The notes below the pieces were generated by a model. The model made no database searches. It was not told where the DNA came from and saw nothing but the letters and a program-made list of their open reading frames with translations. The position numbers and the translations under genes were made by a program. From positions 75,929,116 through 75,993,115 of the forward strand of contig NC_068359.1 in assembly GCF_020536995.1 (NCBI RefSeq): 64,000 bases of DNA, in the 5' to 3' direction. Below, piece by piece: positions 36,062-48,700 of this stretch. Source of the stretch: Dreissena polymorpha (taxonomy: Eukaryota > Mollusca > Bivalvia > Myida > Dreissenidae). The first letter of the stretch is position 1, and the number at the start of each line of letters is the position of its first letter.

Positions 36062-39000
36062 GGTTATTGCATAGACATTTAGTCCTGATGTGATGACTAC
36101 ATGGTGATGTAGTCTTATTGTGAGGACTGCATGGTGATGAAGTCCTGTTGTAATTATTGCATTGTGATAGCGGCCATTGTGATGACTGCATGGTGATGGA
36201 GTCCTATTGTGATTTCTGCATGGTGATGGACTCTTATTGTGATGACTGCATGGTGATGGAGTCCTATTGTGATGACTGCATGGTGATGGAGTCGTATTGT
36301 GATGTCTGCATGTTGATGGCGTCATATTGTGATGAATGCATGGTGATGGAGTCCTATTGTGATGACTGCATGGTGATGGAGTCCTATTGTGATGACTGCA
36401 TGGTGATGTAGTCCTATTGTGATGTCTGCATGTTGATGGCGTCATATTGTGAGAAAGGCATTATGAAAGAGTCCTGTTGTGAGAACTGCATGGTGATAAG
36501 AGTCCAGTTGTAATTACCGCCTACTGATTGGGACCAGTTGTGATGACTCTAAGGTGATGTAGACCTGTTTTGATAACAGCATGGTAATGGTGATGATTCC
36601 ATAGTGATTCAGTCCTGTTGCCATGACTGCATGGTGCTGGAGTTCTGTTTTCATTATTGCATAGTGATTGGAGTTGAGTTGTGATGAATGCATGTTGATG
36701 GAGTCATATTGTGATGACTCCATGGTAATGGAGTCCTGCTGTGTAAACTGCATGGTAATGGAGTTTTGTTCTGATAACTGCATTGTGATGAAGTCCTTTT
36801 GTAATGACAGCATGGTAACAGAATCCTGCTGTAATTACTGCATAGTGATTGGAGTCCTGTTGTGATGACTGCATGTTGATAAAGTCCTATTGTAAGGACT
36901 GCATGGTAACAGAGTCCTATTGTGATGACTGCATGGTAATGTAGTCTTGTTGTGATTACTGGATGGTGATGGAGTCCTATTGTGAGGACTGGATGGTGAT
37001 GGAGTCCTATTGTGAGGACTGCATGGTGATGGAGTCCTGTTGTGAGGACTGCATGGTGATGGAGTCCTATTGTGATGACTGCATTGTGATAGAGACCTGT
37101 TGTAATTATTGCATTGTGATAGGGGCCGGTTGTGATGACTGCATGGTGATGGAGTCCTATTGTTGTTTCTGCATGGTGATAGAGTCTTATTGTGATGACT
37201 GCATGGTGATGGAGTCCTATTGTGAGGACTGCATGGTGATGGAGTCCTATTGTGATGACTGCATTGTGATAGAGACCTGTTGTAATTATTGCATTGTGAT
37301 AGGGGCCGGTTGTGATGACTGCATGGTGATGGAGTCCTATTGTTGTTTCTGCATGGTGATAGAGTCTTATTGTGATGACTGCATGGTGATGGAGTCCTAT
37401 TGTGTTGACTGCATGGTAATTGGGTCCTTTTGTGATGACTAATGGTGATGGAGTCATATTGTGATGACTGCATGGTGATTGGGTCCTATTGTGATGATTG
37501 CATGGTGATGAAGTCATGTTGTGATTACTGCATGGGGATCAAGTTCTCTTGTGATGACTGCATGGTGATGGAGTCCTAATATGATTACTGCATGGTGATG
37601 TAGTCCTTTTCTGACGTCTGCATGGTGATGGCGTACTTCTGTGATTACTACATGGTGGTTGAGTCCTGTTGCCATTACTGCAGTGTGAAAATTCCTGTTG
37701 TGATAACTGCCTGATGAAGCAGTCATATTGTGATTTCTGCATGGTTCTGATGTCCTGTTGTGATGACTGCATGGTGACCAAGTCCTGTTGAGATGACTGC
37801 TTGGTGATGTAGTACTTTTGTGATGACTGCAAAGTGATGGAGTCCTATTCTGATAACTACTTGGTGATGGAGTCCTATTGTGATGACTGCATGGTGATTG
37901 AGTCCTTTTGTGATGACTGCTTGGTGATGTAGTATTGTTGTAATGACTGCATGGTGACAGAGCCTGTTGTGATGACTTCATGGTGAAGGAGTCTGTTGTG
38001 ATGACTGCATTGTGATGGAGTCCTATTGTGATTACGTAATGGAAATAAAGTCCTGTTGTGAAGATTGCATGTGATAAAATCTTATTGTGATGACTGCATG
38101 GTGATGAAGTCCTGCTGTTATAGCTGCAATGGGACGGAGTCCTATAATGATCACTTCATGGTGATGGAGTCCTATTGTGATGACTATATGGTGATTGAGT
38201 GGTTTTGCGATTACTGCATTGTAATTAAGACCTATTGCCATTGAGTAATTTTATAATTACTTCATTGTAATGGAGTCCTCATATGATTTCAAAGTGATAG
38301 AGGTCACTTGTTATGTTTGCATGGTGATGGAGTCCTTTTGTAATGACTGTTTGATGATGTTTTGTTGCGATGACTGCATTGTGATTGATTTCTATTGCAT
38401 TGTGATGTAGTCCTTTTGAGACGACTGCATGGTCCTGTTATGAAGACAGCATGGTAATGAAGTCCTTTTATGATGACTCCATGATGGAGTCATATCATGA
38501 TGACAGAATGGTGATGGAGTCATGTTGTGATGACTTCATGATGATGGGAGTCCTATCGTGATGACAACATGGCGATAAAGTTCTGTTGTGGTGACTGCAT
38601 GGTACAACTAATCAAGTTCGTTTGTTATTACTCCATGGTGAAGGAGACCTGTTGTAATGATTGACTTTTTATGTGATAACATCATGTTGATTGATTCCTA
38701 TTATGATGACTGCATGTTGATGGAGTCCTGTTGTGATGACTGCATAGTGATGCAGTCCTGTTGTGATTACTGCATGGTGATGGCATCTTTTTGTGATGAC
38801 TGCACGTAGATGGAGTTCTGTTGTGTTGACTGCCAGGTGAAGAAGTCCTGTTGTGATGTCTGCATGGTTATATTCCAGTTGTGTTGTCTGGATGGTAATG
38901 GAGTCATATTGGACGACTTCATGGTGATGGGTATCCTGTGTGATTACTGCACGGGAATGTAGTCCTGATCTGATGACTGCATGGAGACACAGTCATATTA

Positions 39001-39395
39001 AGATGACTGCATGGTGACTGAGTCCTATAGTGATGACTGCATGGTGATTGAGTCATATTGTGATGACTGCATGGTGATGGATACAGTATGTGATGATGGA
39101 GTCAAAGTGTTATTATTGCTTGGTGATAGATTCCTATTGTGATGACTTCATGGTGATGGAGTCCTGCTGTGATGACTGCTTGGTTATGTAGTTCTGTTGC
39201 AAGAACTGCAAGGTGATTGAGTCCTATTGTGATGACTGCGTGTTGATTAAGCCCTATTTTGATGACTGCATGTTGATTGAGCCCTATTTTGATGGCTGCA
39301 TGGTAATGGAGTCCTGTTGAGATGACAGCATGGTGATAGTCAAATTAATATTACTGCATGATGATGGAAGTCCTATTGTTGCATTCCGAGCAATA
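36062..39395. repeat. 30-bp satellite, second block
   Basis: Continues the gatgactgcatggtgatgga monomer. A six-unit (180-bp) higher-order repeat is present twice at 37063-37242 and 37243-37422, nearly identical. Divergence and small indels increase after about 38030. Confidence 0.97.
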
Positions 39396-40540
39396 GTAAA
39401 TATAACTTGGTAGTGTGTTATCTTCAATGAATCGACAGACGACGTTTCCGTGTTTACAAAATTTATTAATGTAACATATGAACACAACTAACTATGGTAC
39501 GATATGTTTAGTCGAATTGTATTGTAATTGTAATTCAACAGTGTGTAAAATAGCTCCCGTTCACAAGCATTAACATATAAGTGTGCAGTATCTAGACTAT
39601 ACACTTAATTCAGTAAGGAAAATCTTCATTGTTTACATCGCGTAGATCAACTTAGAATTAAAACACTGCGAGCCAAACATGGACTTCAATGTGACGCTAT
39701 AATGCATAATAATTATGTTATACTTTATATTAGCTTTTACATTACAAGTAGTAGTTTAAAATATTCAAAATAATCTCATGAAAAATGTTATTTTATCATT
39801 TACTTCAACAAAGTGAAGGAGTTGCCTCAAAGATGTTACATTGCATACTGAAACTGACTGAAAAATCAGTCCCTTATATACTAAGAACTCTAGGTCGACC
39901 CAAAACATGGTTGCTCGACCAGAAACATGGTCAACCAAACGCTACCGACCTACCAAAATGTAAATGTCCACCCAAATGATGGTCGACCAGACGCTGACGA
40001 CCAAAATTATTGGTCAATGAGGTAGAATATGATACAAAAACTTTACAGTTCCTAAGCAACGCCGGAAGCAATATGGCGGATGAAACATTTTCTGATTTTA
40101 ACAACAAAGTGTTTAACATTAAAAATGAGCTGTTTAAAACTATTTTTAACAGAAAAGATATGGAATATATTGCCTAGAATCTGATCTATCTAGTAAGTAC
40201 CATGAAATAAACGTAACTTGACTTTTAAACTAATATTTAACAATCTTAAAGTCAGACATTTAGCGACTAAACAATGTTACCATGGACATGAAACGGAGCG
40301 GAATTTACACTCCAGTATGAAAGAAAACATGGATTAAGGACTAAGATAGCCTGATTTTGGATTTAAATGGAGCTTTGTTATGGATCTTACGAAAATCATG
40401 CTGTTATAAATTACTGGAAGGGCTTAACAATGCCTTCTTGTAAGTTGTATCAGTAACCGTCTACAAAGAATGAAAGGAAGGTAAGTTTTTAAGAATAATC
40501 ACTACCCATAGTAGTAGATTGCATCACTATTGTCAAAAGG
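39396..40540. other. Unique island within the 30-bp satellite
   Basis: Non-satellite sequence. It contains a cluster of GGTCGACC/GACCAACC-like words at 39892-40015 and a promoter-like site with a short frame at 40055-40192. No gene is established. Confidence 0.6.
40061..40192 (+). promoter_or_regulatory. Promoter-like ETS/YY1 motif pair with short frame and donor
   Basis: GCCGGAAGCAATATGGCGGA combines an ETS core (CCGGAAG) and a YY1-type AATATGGCGG, a pair typical of housekeeping start sites. The ATG at 40073 opens a 34-codon frame (MADETFSDFNNKVFNIKN at its start) that stops at 40175. A strong donor TA|GTAAGT follows at 40193. It could be a first exon with a short upstream frame. Confidence 0.35.
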
Positions 40541-42075
40541 CTCTATGGTGATGGAGTGATGATTGCATGGTGATGCAGTCCTGTTATGAGGCTTGCATGG
40601 CGATGTAGTCATCTTGTGATAACAGCATGATGAAGGAGGTGGTCACTGCATGGTGATGTAGTCTTTTTGTGATGACTGCATGGTGAAGGAGTCCTATTGT
40701 GATAACTTCATGGTGATGGAGTCCTATTGTGATTACTGCATTGCATTAAAGTCATGTTGTGATTACTGCATGGTGATGAAGTCCAATTGTGGTCATTGCA
40801 TTGCAATAAAGTCCTATTGAGATGACTTCAAGGTGATGGAGTCCTTTTGTGATGACTGCATGGTGATGATGTTCTATTGTGATGACTGCATGGTGATGAT
40901 GTTCTATTGTGATGACTGCATGGTGATGATGTTCTATTGTGATGACTGCATGGTGATGATGTTCTATTGTGATGACTGCATGGTGATGATGTTCTATTTT
41001 GATGACTGCACGGTGATGATGTCCTATTATGCTGACTGCATGGTGATGATGTTCTATTGTGATGACTGCATAGTGATGGAGCTCTATTTTGATGACTGTA
41101 TGGTGATGGAGTCCTGTTGTGATGACTGCATGGTGATACAGTCCTATTGTGATGACTGCCTGGTGATGGAGTCCTATTTTGATGACGGCATGGTGATAGA
41201 GTTATGTTGTTATGACTGCATGGTGATGGAGTCCTGTTGTGACTACTGCATGGTGATGGAGTTTTTTTGTTATGACTGCATGGTGATGGAGTCCTGTTGT
41301 GATTTCTGCATGGCGACAGTGTCCTGTTGTGTTGATTGCCTGGTAATGAAGTGATTTTGTGATTACTGCATAGTGATTGAGTTCTATTGTGTTGACTGCA
41401 TTGCTATTAAGGTCTGTTGCGTTGACATCATGAAAATGGTGATGAAGTCCAGTTGTGGTGACTGCATGACAACAAAGTCCTGTTGACTGCACAGTGATGG
41501 AGTCTTTTTGTGATGACTGCATGGTAATGGAGTCCTATTCTGATGATTGCATGGTAATGGAGTCCTGTTGTGATTACTGCATGGTGATGACATCCAGTTG
41601 TGATAACTGCATGGTGATGGAGTTCTTTTGTGATTACTGCATGGTTATTGAATCCTGTTGTGATAACTGCATTGTGATGAAGTCATGTTGTGATGACTGC
41701 ATGGTGATTGAGTCCTGTTGAGTTGACTGCATGGTGATGAATTTCAGTTGTGATGACTGCATGAGGATAAGGTCCTGTTGTGATGACTGCATGGTGATGG
41801 GGTCATATTGTGATGACTTCATGGTGATGGAGTCATTTTGTGATGACTGCATTGTGATGGAGTCATATTATGATAACTGCATGATGATGGAGATAGATTG
41901 AGATTGATGTTTGTTGATTGATAACTGCATGGTGAATAAGTCCTGCAACTGAATTGCGACGGATTCCTGTTGTGATGGCTGCATGCAAGTGCATGGTGAT
42001 TGAGTCTTGTTTTGATTACATCATGGTGATTGAGTTCTGTTGTGATGACAACATTGTGATAGATAGGGTTCTTAG
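40541..42075. repeat. 30-bp satellite, third block
   Basis: Same monomer. At 40858-41000 five consecutive units are nearly identical (gatgatgttctattgtgatg actgcatggt), a sign of recent local amplification. Confidence 0.97.
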
Positions 42076-42690
42076 ACTGTTATATTTTATAGGTTCACTG
42101 GCATGTTTATTATGTTCAAATCACTTTAAAAATCAAAGATTGGATAAATATGAAATAATTGCCGATTTTGCCCTACAGAACTTGCCTGATTGAAATTTTA
42201 AGATATTTTTATTGCTCACAATGCCAATATTAACCAAGTGACCCACAGGCATGGCCAGTTTGAATAGCAAGGGCATGATCTGAATACACTTTGTACAGTA
42301 CCATTACAGGATGTCACTTATCCAATATAATTAATAAAAATTGTTTAGATATGAATTAGTTGACCCCAAAGATTGAACATAATTTGTATACCAAATGCAT
42401 TTTGTTAAATCGTAAAATGCCATGCGATGTTGTTTGAATAAAAAGTTAAAGAACGCTTAAAGATGGACAATACACCACCACAAAATTTCAGCTAGAGCAT
42501 GGAATGTGAATTTTAAAAAAAGTTTGCAATTTTTTTTGGAATTTCTAATTGGCAAAACATAGTTAATCACAGGCTTAGGAAAAAAATCTTCACATCTACA
42601 AACATGCAACATACTTAACATTGTGGATGTCATCTCAATTGCATATGTCCCTCTCCCCTCTGCTTTTCCAAGGGCTTGGGACCTTCAAGC
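42076..42690. other. Downstream flank of possible last exon
   Basis: No repeat was recognised. On the minus strand AATAAA at 42213-42208 could serve as a poly(A) signal for the alternative last exon ending at 42696. Confidence 0.35.
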
Positions 42691-42695
42691 TTGAC

Positions 42696-42763
42696 TCAGT
42701 ACTCACTGCTGGAGCTGGTGTCCTTGTCAAGCTTGGAAGCATTAGGAGGCTTTACTGGATGGC
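42696..42763 (-). CDS. Unknown gene, possible alternative last exon
   Basis: Acceptor aacttccatccag, then HPVKPPNASKLDKDTSSSSE and Y, stop. Entry phase 1 fits the donor at 46621 and would skip the main last exon. VKPP and acidic serine runs also occur elsewhere in this protein, which supports membership, but it could belong to an unseen gene. Confidence 0.48.
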
Positions 42764-45700
42764 CTGGATGGAAGTTAATCAGCACACATGACAACAGAAA
42801 TAGATCTGGACTGGGGAAGAAAATGTGTGCCTTTTTTTTTTTAATTTTTTTAATAAACAAACATTTTATAGAATTGTAAAGCCTCATTCCCAAATAACAA
42901 AATAGTGGCCATCACTGAGTCAATTCGACTAACATTCGTTATTGTAAAAATAGTATAGATATAGAAACTGCGATCTTCAGAATGATCTTTACGAATAATA
43001 AGCAATTTTTTACAGAAAAAAAACATTTCATTAGCATACATAAAATAAGAACATGTAAATTGATTGCCGTTTTTAGGTCTTAGTACCAAAGAGGATACTT
43101 TTATCTAAAATTTATAGCTTTAATTGAGAATTATTTTTTTCAAAACTCTTCAAACAAACTTTAAAGTTACATTTACTTATAATTATTATAACTTTTTTGA
43201 GGTAAATGATAATGCCCAAATCTCAAATAAACCAACCCAAATGTACAGACTGACAATAAAGAGGCAATAAATAACAAGGCCAAAATGGCACTAGATCTCT
43301 CACCCAAGTCATGTTTCAATTGTGAAATGAGACAAGAAAAGCATGTTGCTAATAACTTTGTTGAGGACCACAAACTAATGTCAAATACCAAATAACAAAT
43401 TTATGGGTCTTGTGGTTTCAGAAAATGTTTTAAAAATATTTTTAAACCAAAGTGAATACATGAATCACAAATGTGACTCCTGGTGCATTGCAGTTTTTCT
43501 ACCAATCTGCATGATTTCAACAAACTTTGTAGAGGACTACCACCTGACCATATATACTAGGGCTGCAACGGATATCCGAAATATCCGAGATTCGCGAATC
43601 CAAACGAGGATTCGCGGATCTAACCGTGATTGGTAAAATCGGTTTTGAATCCGGATCTTATTATATTTTTACCTTTCCTTTGAGGTAATTGTTTCTTTCA
43701 CCCTAATACTTTTTGTTAAATAGTTTCTTTCTGTTTTAAAGGCTGACTGGTACGTAGGTTGTAACGATTATCGCTACTTTTGGGACAATAACATGGTACT
43801 TCACAGTCTACTTTCGTTTTCGATGGTGCAAAATGGCGCAGAAGAATATTAACGATGCACCTAAACAATTAAAATCCTTGGTGTGGTAGCATATCGGGTT
43901 TTATCAGCATACTAATTCAACAGAACTTGACAAAGCAAACGCCATTTGCAAAGTATGCAAGGTTCGTCTTGTATACAGAACCGGAACAACCTCCAACCTA
44001 TAATTATATTAAGTATTATGTTATGATAAGAACGAAGTGTTTTTGAAATGAAAAAACTTGTTGTTGTTTTTTAAATACAGGAACTTTTTTTCAGTATTTT
44101 TGAGGTACTTTAAGACACATGTATCTTAACAAGACTTTTGATTTGTGAAGCAATTTTGATCTAGTCATATTGCAGTTTTGTGTTTATTTAAAACGTTTTT
44201 GAGGCTTCTTAAACTGTAACGCGATTATTGTTCTCTGTTTGGAGTAATAAAGTTTATAATAAAAATAAAAAACAATTACTTTTTTTTTAAAGAAATATAT
44301 AAGTTCTGGTGTTTCAAAACATAATTTTGGTTATAGCAATATAAATTATAATTTATTTTGCGTATTTTTATTTTCAAATAAGGTTTCTAACCGATATTCG
44401 ATATCAGGGCCTTTGGATTCGAATTCCGATCCGATTGAAATTTTGGATTCGCTGCAGCACTAATATATACTGAACAACATTATTATAAAGCTCTGGTTGG
44501 ACGAATGTTAGAGTGCGAATAGTCTATATTAACAAGAAACATGGCATGTTTTCCATGTTTGTTCAATCCCAAACATGGTCTGCATGTAAGCTACACATAC
44601 AATTTCTGCCTAATTCCTCCATCAAAACTAAAACAGAAAACTTATTGTTTTATTGTTAGTAACCATTACTTTGACCACAATCTAAATGGTCCCAAATAAA
44701 ATCCTTAACCTGGTATGCATGCAAGATACCAGCATACGACATACAAAATATCAGAACAATATCCTCATAAAAATCAAGCTAGTGAGCGGAAACACTTTTT
44801 AATTTTCAGAAACAGTGACCTAGCATTATATCTAAGTGGTCCCAGGTGGAATCCCAAGTCATTGAGCAAAAACAGAACTATATTTGGGTTACAATGACCT
44901 TCACCTTTATACCACTGGCCCTAAATTAATATCCGTGCTAGGTCTGCATATGAATATTCTACACACACCATAATCCATTTTTTTTTGTATCGCTGACCTT
45001 GATTTTTACCAGACAAACCCCAAAAACATTCATAAGTTAGGTCTTCATGCAGACTTGTAGTATCCTAAGATTCATCAAGATTGGTCTATGCAAACGTATG
45101 TTTTTTGTTATGAAACCACCTCATTGATGGTTTTTCGATTGTAAGTAACAATGACCTTCACCCAACTAGCCCCAAAGCTATCCCAATATAAGTCTCCATT
45201 GCAAGCTTGCTATATCCAAAGTTCATTAAGATTGGTTTTTGAATACCTGTTTGACGCCAAATCCCCCCCTACCCCAACCCTATCTGCCAGACCCCAGTAA
45301 CACATAAAATAACAACAATTTTCAACCTTTTTGTAAACCTGTATAAAAAATGTGAAAACATGACATATTGCTTGTTTTGACCCCAAAGAAATGCTACATA
45401 CTTCATTAATTATCAAAAAACAATATTACAAACATAAAGTTAGAACTCTGAACCTTGTAGTTGTAGTTCCAGGGGAGATTTGTTTATTTAAAAATCTAGT
45501 GTTTCTCTGGTAACGATAATATGCAGTTGATTGGAACTCATTGAACATTTCCCACCTGAGCAACATATCTCTGAAGTTATGTCAAATTTGGTAGTTTATG
45601 AGAAAAAGACGGGAAACAATCAACAGATACATTGATGCAACCACATACAGAAATCACGGTATCCCAAATGCTAACCATGAACATGCTGTGCATGGTTGAA

Positions 45701-48700
45701 CAAAGGAGAAACATAAAACAAACAGTAAACTACTCTACAATACAGTTTAAATAGGATAACTACATAACTTCACTACAAAACCTACACTACATCTTTTTTT
45801 GTATTTTTGTGTTTTTTTACTTTTTTTTGGCGAAGCGTTGCTTCATATATATTTTTGTACTTTTTTGGCATATGCTTCATTTTCTGGGGGGTTTTTTTGT
45901 ACATAATAAAAAACATACTTATCCTCCACCCACACTTGTTTATTGGAACAAGTGTCTGAACCTTGGGTGGTTCTTGTTAATGTGAATCTTGGCTGAGGGA
46001 GCAGCCTCATTCTCATACTCCTCCAGTGGCCGTTTCCTAGCAGCTGAACACCTCACAGAGGATTGTGGGTAAGAGCTGGGGCCCCATCTGGCAGCTGGTG
46101 AAGGGCCAGGTATGATCCTCTGAACAGGGGTGGTCGAGGCACCCACAGCTGACTGCAGTGCAGGCTGGGTTGGCATGACAACTGACCTAGCAACCACACT
46201 AGACTGGAGGCAGTGTTTGGGAGCACACCAAGTGACTTGCTGCTTAGCAACCACACTGGACTGCATCAATGGGTTAGATGCAGACCCAGGTTTTGTCAAA
46301 GGAATCTGACCTAAAACATGCAATTTTTATATTTATGAAAATAAATATTTTACTTAACGTTTATAAAAAGGAAATATGTATGTCAGGCAATATAAAATAT
46401 TTAATAAAAGATAGAATAGTTTTTTAGTATATTACATGATAAGCGCATAAGTAATAGGTGCCCCTTAAAAAATTTCTGGCGTGCACACTTGTTGTTTTTT
46501 TGTTTGCATCAACCTACAGTAATTGTCGAAACACTGATAACCAAAAAATTCACATAGATTTCACACACAAATTTTTGCTGTATAAACCATGTAATGGAAA
46601 CATTTAATATGAATTCTTACCAGTGCTAGATGGAGCCTTGATGTTCAGGCTATTAGCCTCTCTCTCCCACTGGTCCATCTGCCTCTGCATCGCAGCACTC
46701 ATACTGAAAGGGGAGTAAGCATTGGATTCACATCATTTTACATATGTAAGGGAGATAATCATGAATAATACAGCAGCAGGAACACTGAAAGGGGAGGCAA
46801 TCATTGGATACACATCATATAAACATAGGAGATAATAATGTAAAATATTGAAAAGGGAGGGGATAATTGGATTTACATCACATTTACAAGGAAGTAATCA
46901 TGTATACATAGGACCCCAAACACTAAACGAAGGCAATATTTGGACTTAAATCATATATGTTAGGGAGATAATCATGAAATATTAAACAGCAGACACACTT
47001 ACAGGAAAGAAATATTATTTGATTCATTTGACATATATAAGGGAGATAATCATGAATAATACAGCAGCAGGCACACTGAAAGGGGAGGGAATCATTTGAT
47101 CCACACTACATATACCAGGGTTCAAATTACGTTATATATATATTAGAACTCACATTTGAACGGTAGGTTATCATTTGATTTACAACCATAAACCCATGAT
47201 TATATTGCAGATGCATTTAAACCTGTATCCTGGAATTCATCACCGTAAAACAGGAAGCATAGCTTATTAGAGTAAATGATGGTTCTGATAATGGTTGCCT
47301 GCATAAAATAAGTAACCTTAAAGACCACTTACTAGCATCCCCAAAGCTCTGGCAGTTCAGCTGGGACATGTTTCTCCAACTGTGGAGGTTTCACTTGACC
47401 ACTGAAACTTGGTTTGGGAGTGGTCACTGGAGTTGACAGTCTGTCAGCTGTAACCATGGAAACAGGCTGAGGCTTCTTGATGAGGCTCAGAGTGACCTGT
47501 CCAAGACCTGGAAAAGTGAAACAAAATTATGAGGTTTAACCTGCAAACTTGTAAATCTCTGGAGAAAAAGTTAAACTAAAATAAAGTTATAGTGCACAAT
47601 GTAAATAAAAACATCACAAGTTATAGTCCCTGAATAACCAGTGGCACATGCGAGTTCACAAAATTAGAACTAGTGAGATTGCCTGGCATTAAAGGCAGTT
47701 TTGGAATGATTCTTGTTTCAAATAAATACTCAAGTTCAAGCCTGTAAATGTCTTCTTTGGATGACAAAATGTAAGTAATCAGTGTGAAGTTAACAATGGG
47801 ATAACCAAAGACAGTTTAGTGCAGTCAAGATAGTTCTAATAATGGAAGTGAATCAATGTATGCTAACGCGGGACTTGAAAGATAAACACTGCCAGGAATA
47901 TTTTTGTATTTTTACAAAAAGGACTTAACACTATTACAGGCCAATTACATCATGAACAACTTATATCACAGTGACAGCTACCTTTGTCACTGTTTCCCCT
48001 GAGTTTTGGGGTCACAGGAACAAAGTCCTCAGGTTTCTCTGAAGCCCAAGACTCAAGTTGTCTTTCCATATCATCACTCAGACTAAGAAGGGAAGACAGG
48101 GGATACAAAGAGTGAATACAAGAATGTTAAATGAATAGAAATGTTAGTAGCAGCTAATGAAATGTTCAGAGAAAAGACATGGTACACCTGACAATGGTAG
48201 TGAACATAGCTATCAAAACAACCAGACACCATAACAGAGTTTGAAGCCAAAATATTGTATTCTGCAAGTGCTTAATGTTTCTTTAAAACAGGCAAAAATT
48301 GTATAGAGTGAATATGTACTTTAACTGACAGATAGTTCTCAATATAAAAACACAAACTTACTAGGTCCCCCACAGCTCTAGTTTCTCTTTGGGCTCATGG
48401 TCCCCTGCCTCCACAGCTGGTTTAGCCACACTGCAGTCACTTTCATCATCTAGGGATGATTCACTTCCAGTGCTGTACAGGACAGTGCTACTGCTTGAGG
48501 AAATCTCACTCAGTGATGTGTTACTCCCAGAGCCACAGCTACTTGCTAGAGAAGATTCGCTGCCAGAACTGGTTGCCAGGGAGGTATCACTTTCACTTCT
48601 GTACTCATCCAGCACAATGAAATCTCCCCATAATCTCTTGGGAGGAGGAGATCGGTCCTTAGACCTTGAGGCCTGTGATTTCTCTCTGTATCTACGAGAC

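Noticed and set aside
34124-38241. Several frames of 100-290 codons with CDDC or CSHHN periods
   Set aside because: A 30-bp period divisible by three keeps frames open on both strands; no non-repetitive coding sequence is attached.
33990-42075. CRISPR-like regular array
   Set aside because: Units are contiguous 30-bp satellite monomers without spacers, in a eukaryotic setting.
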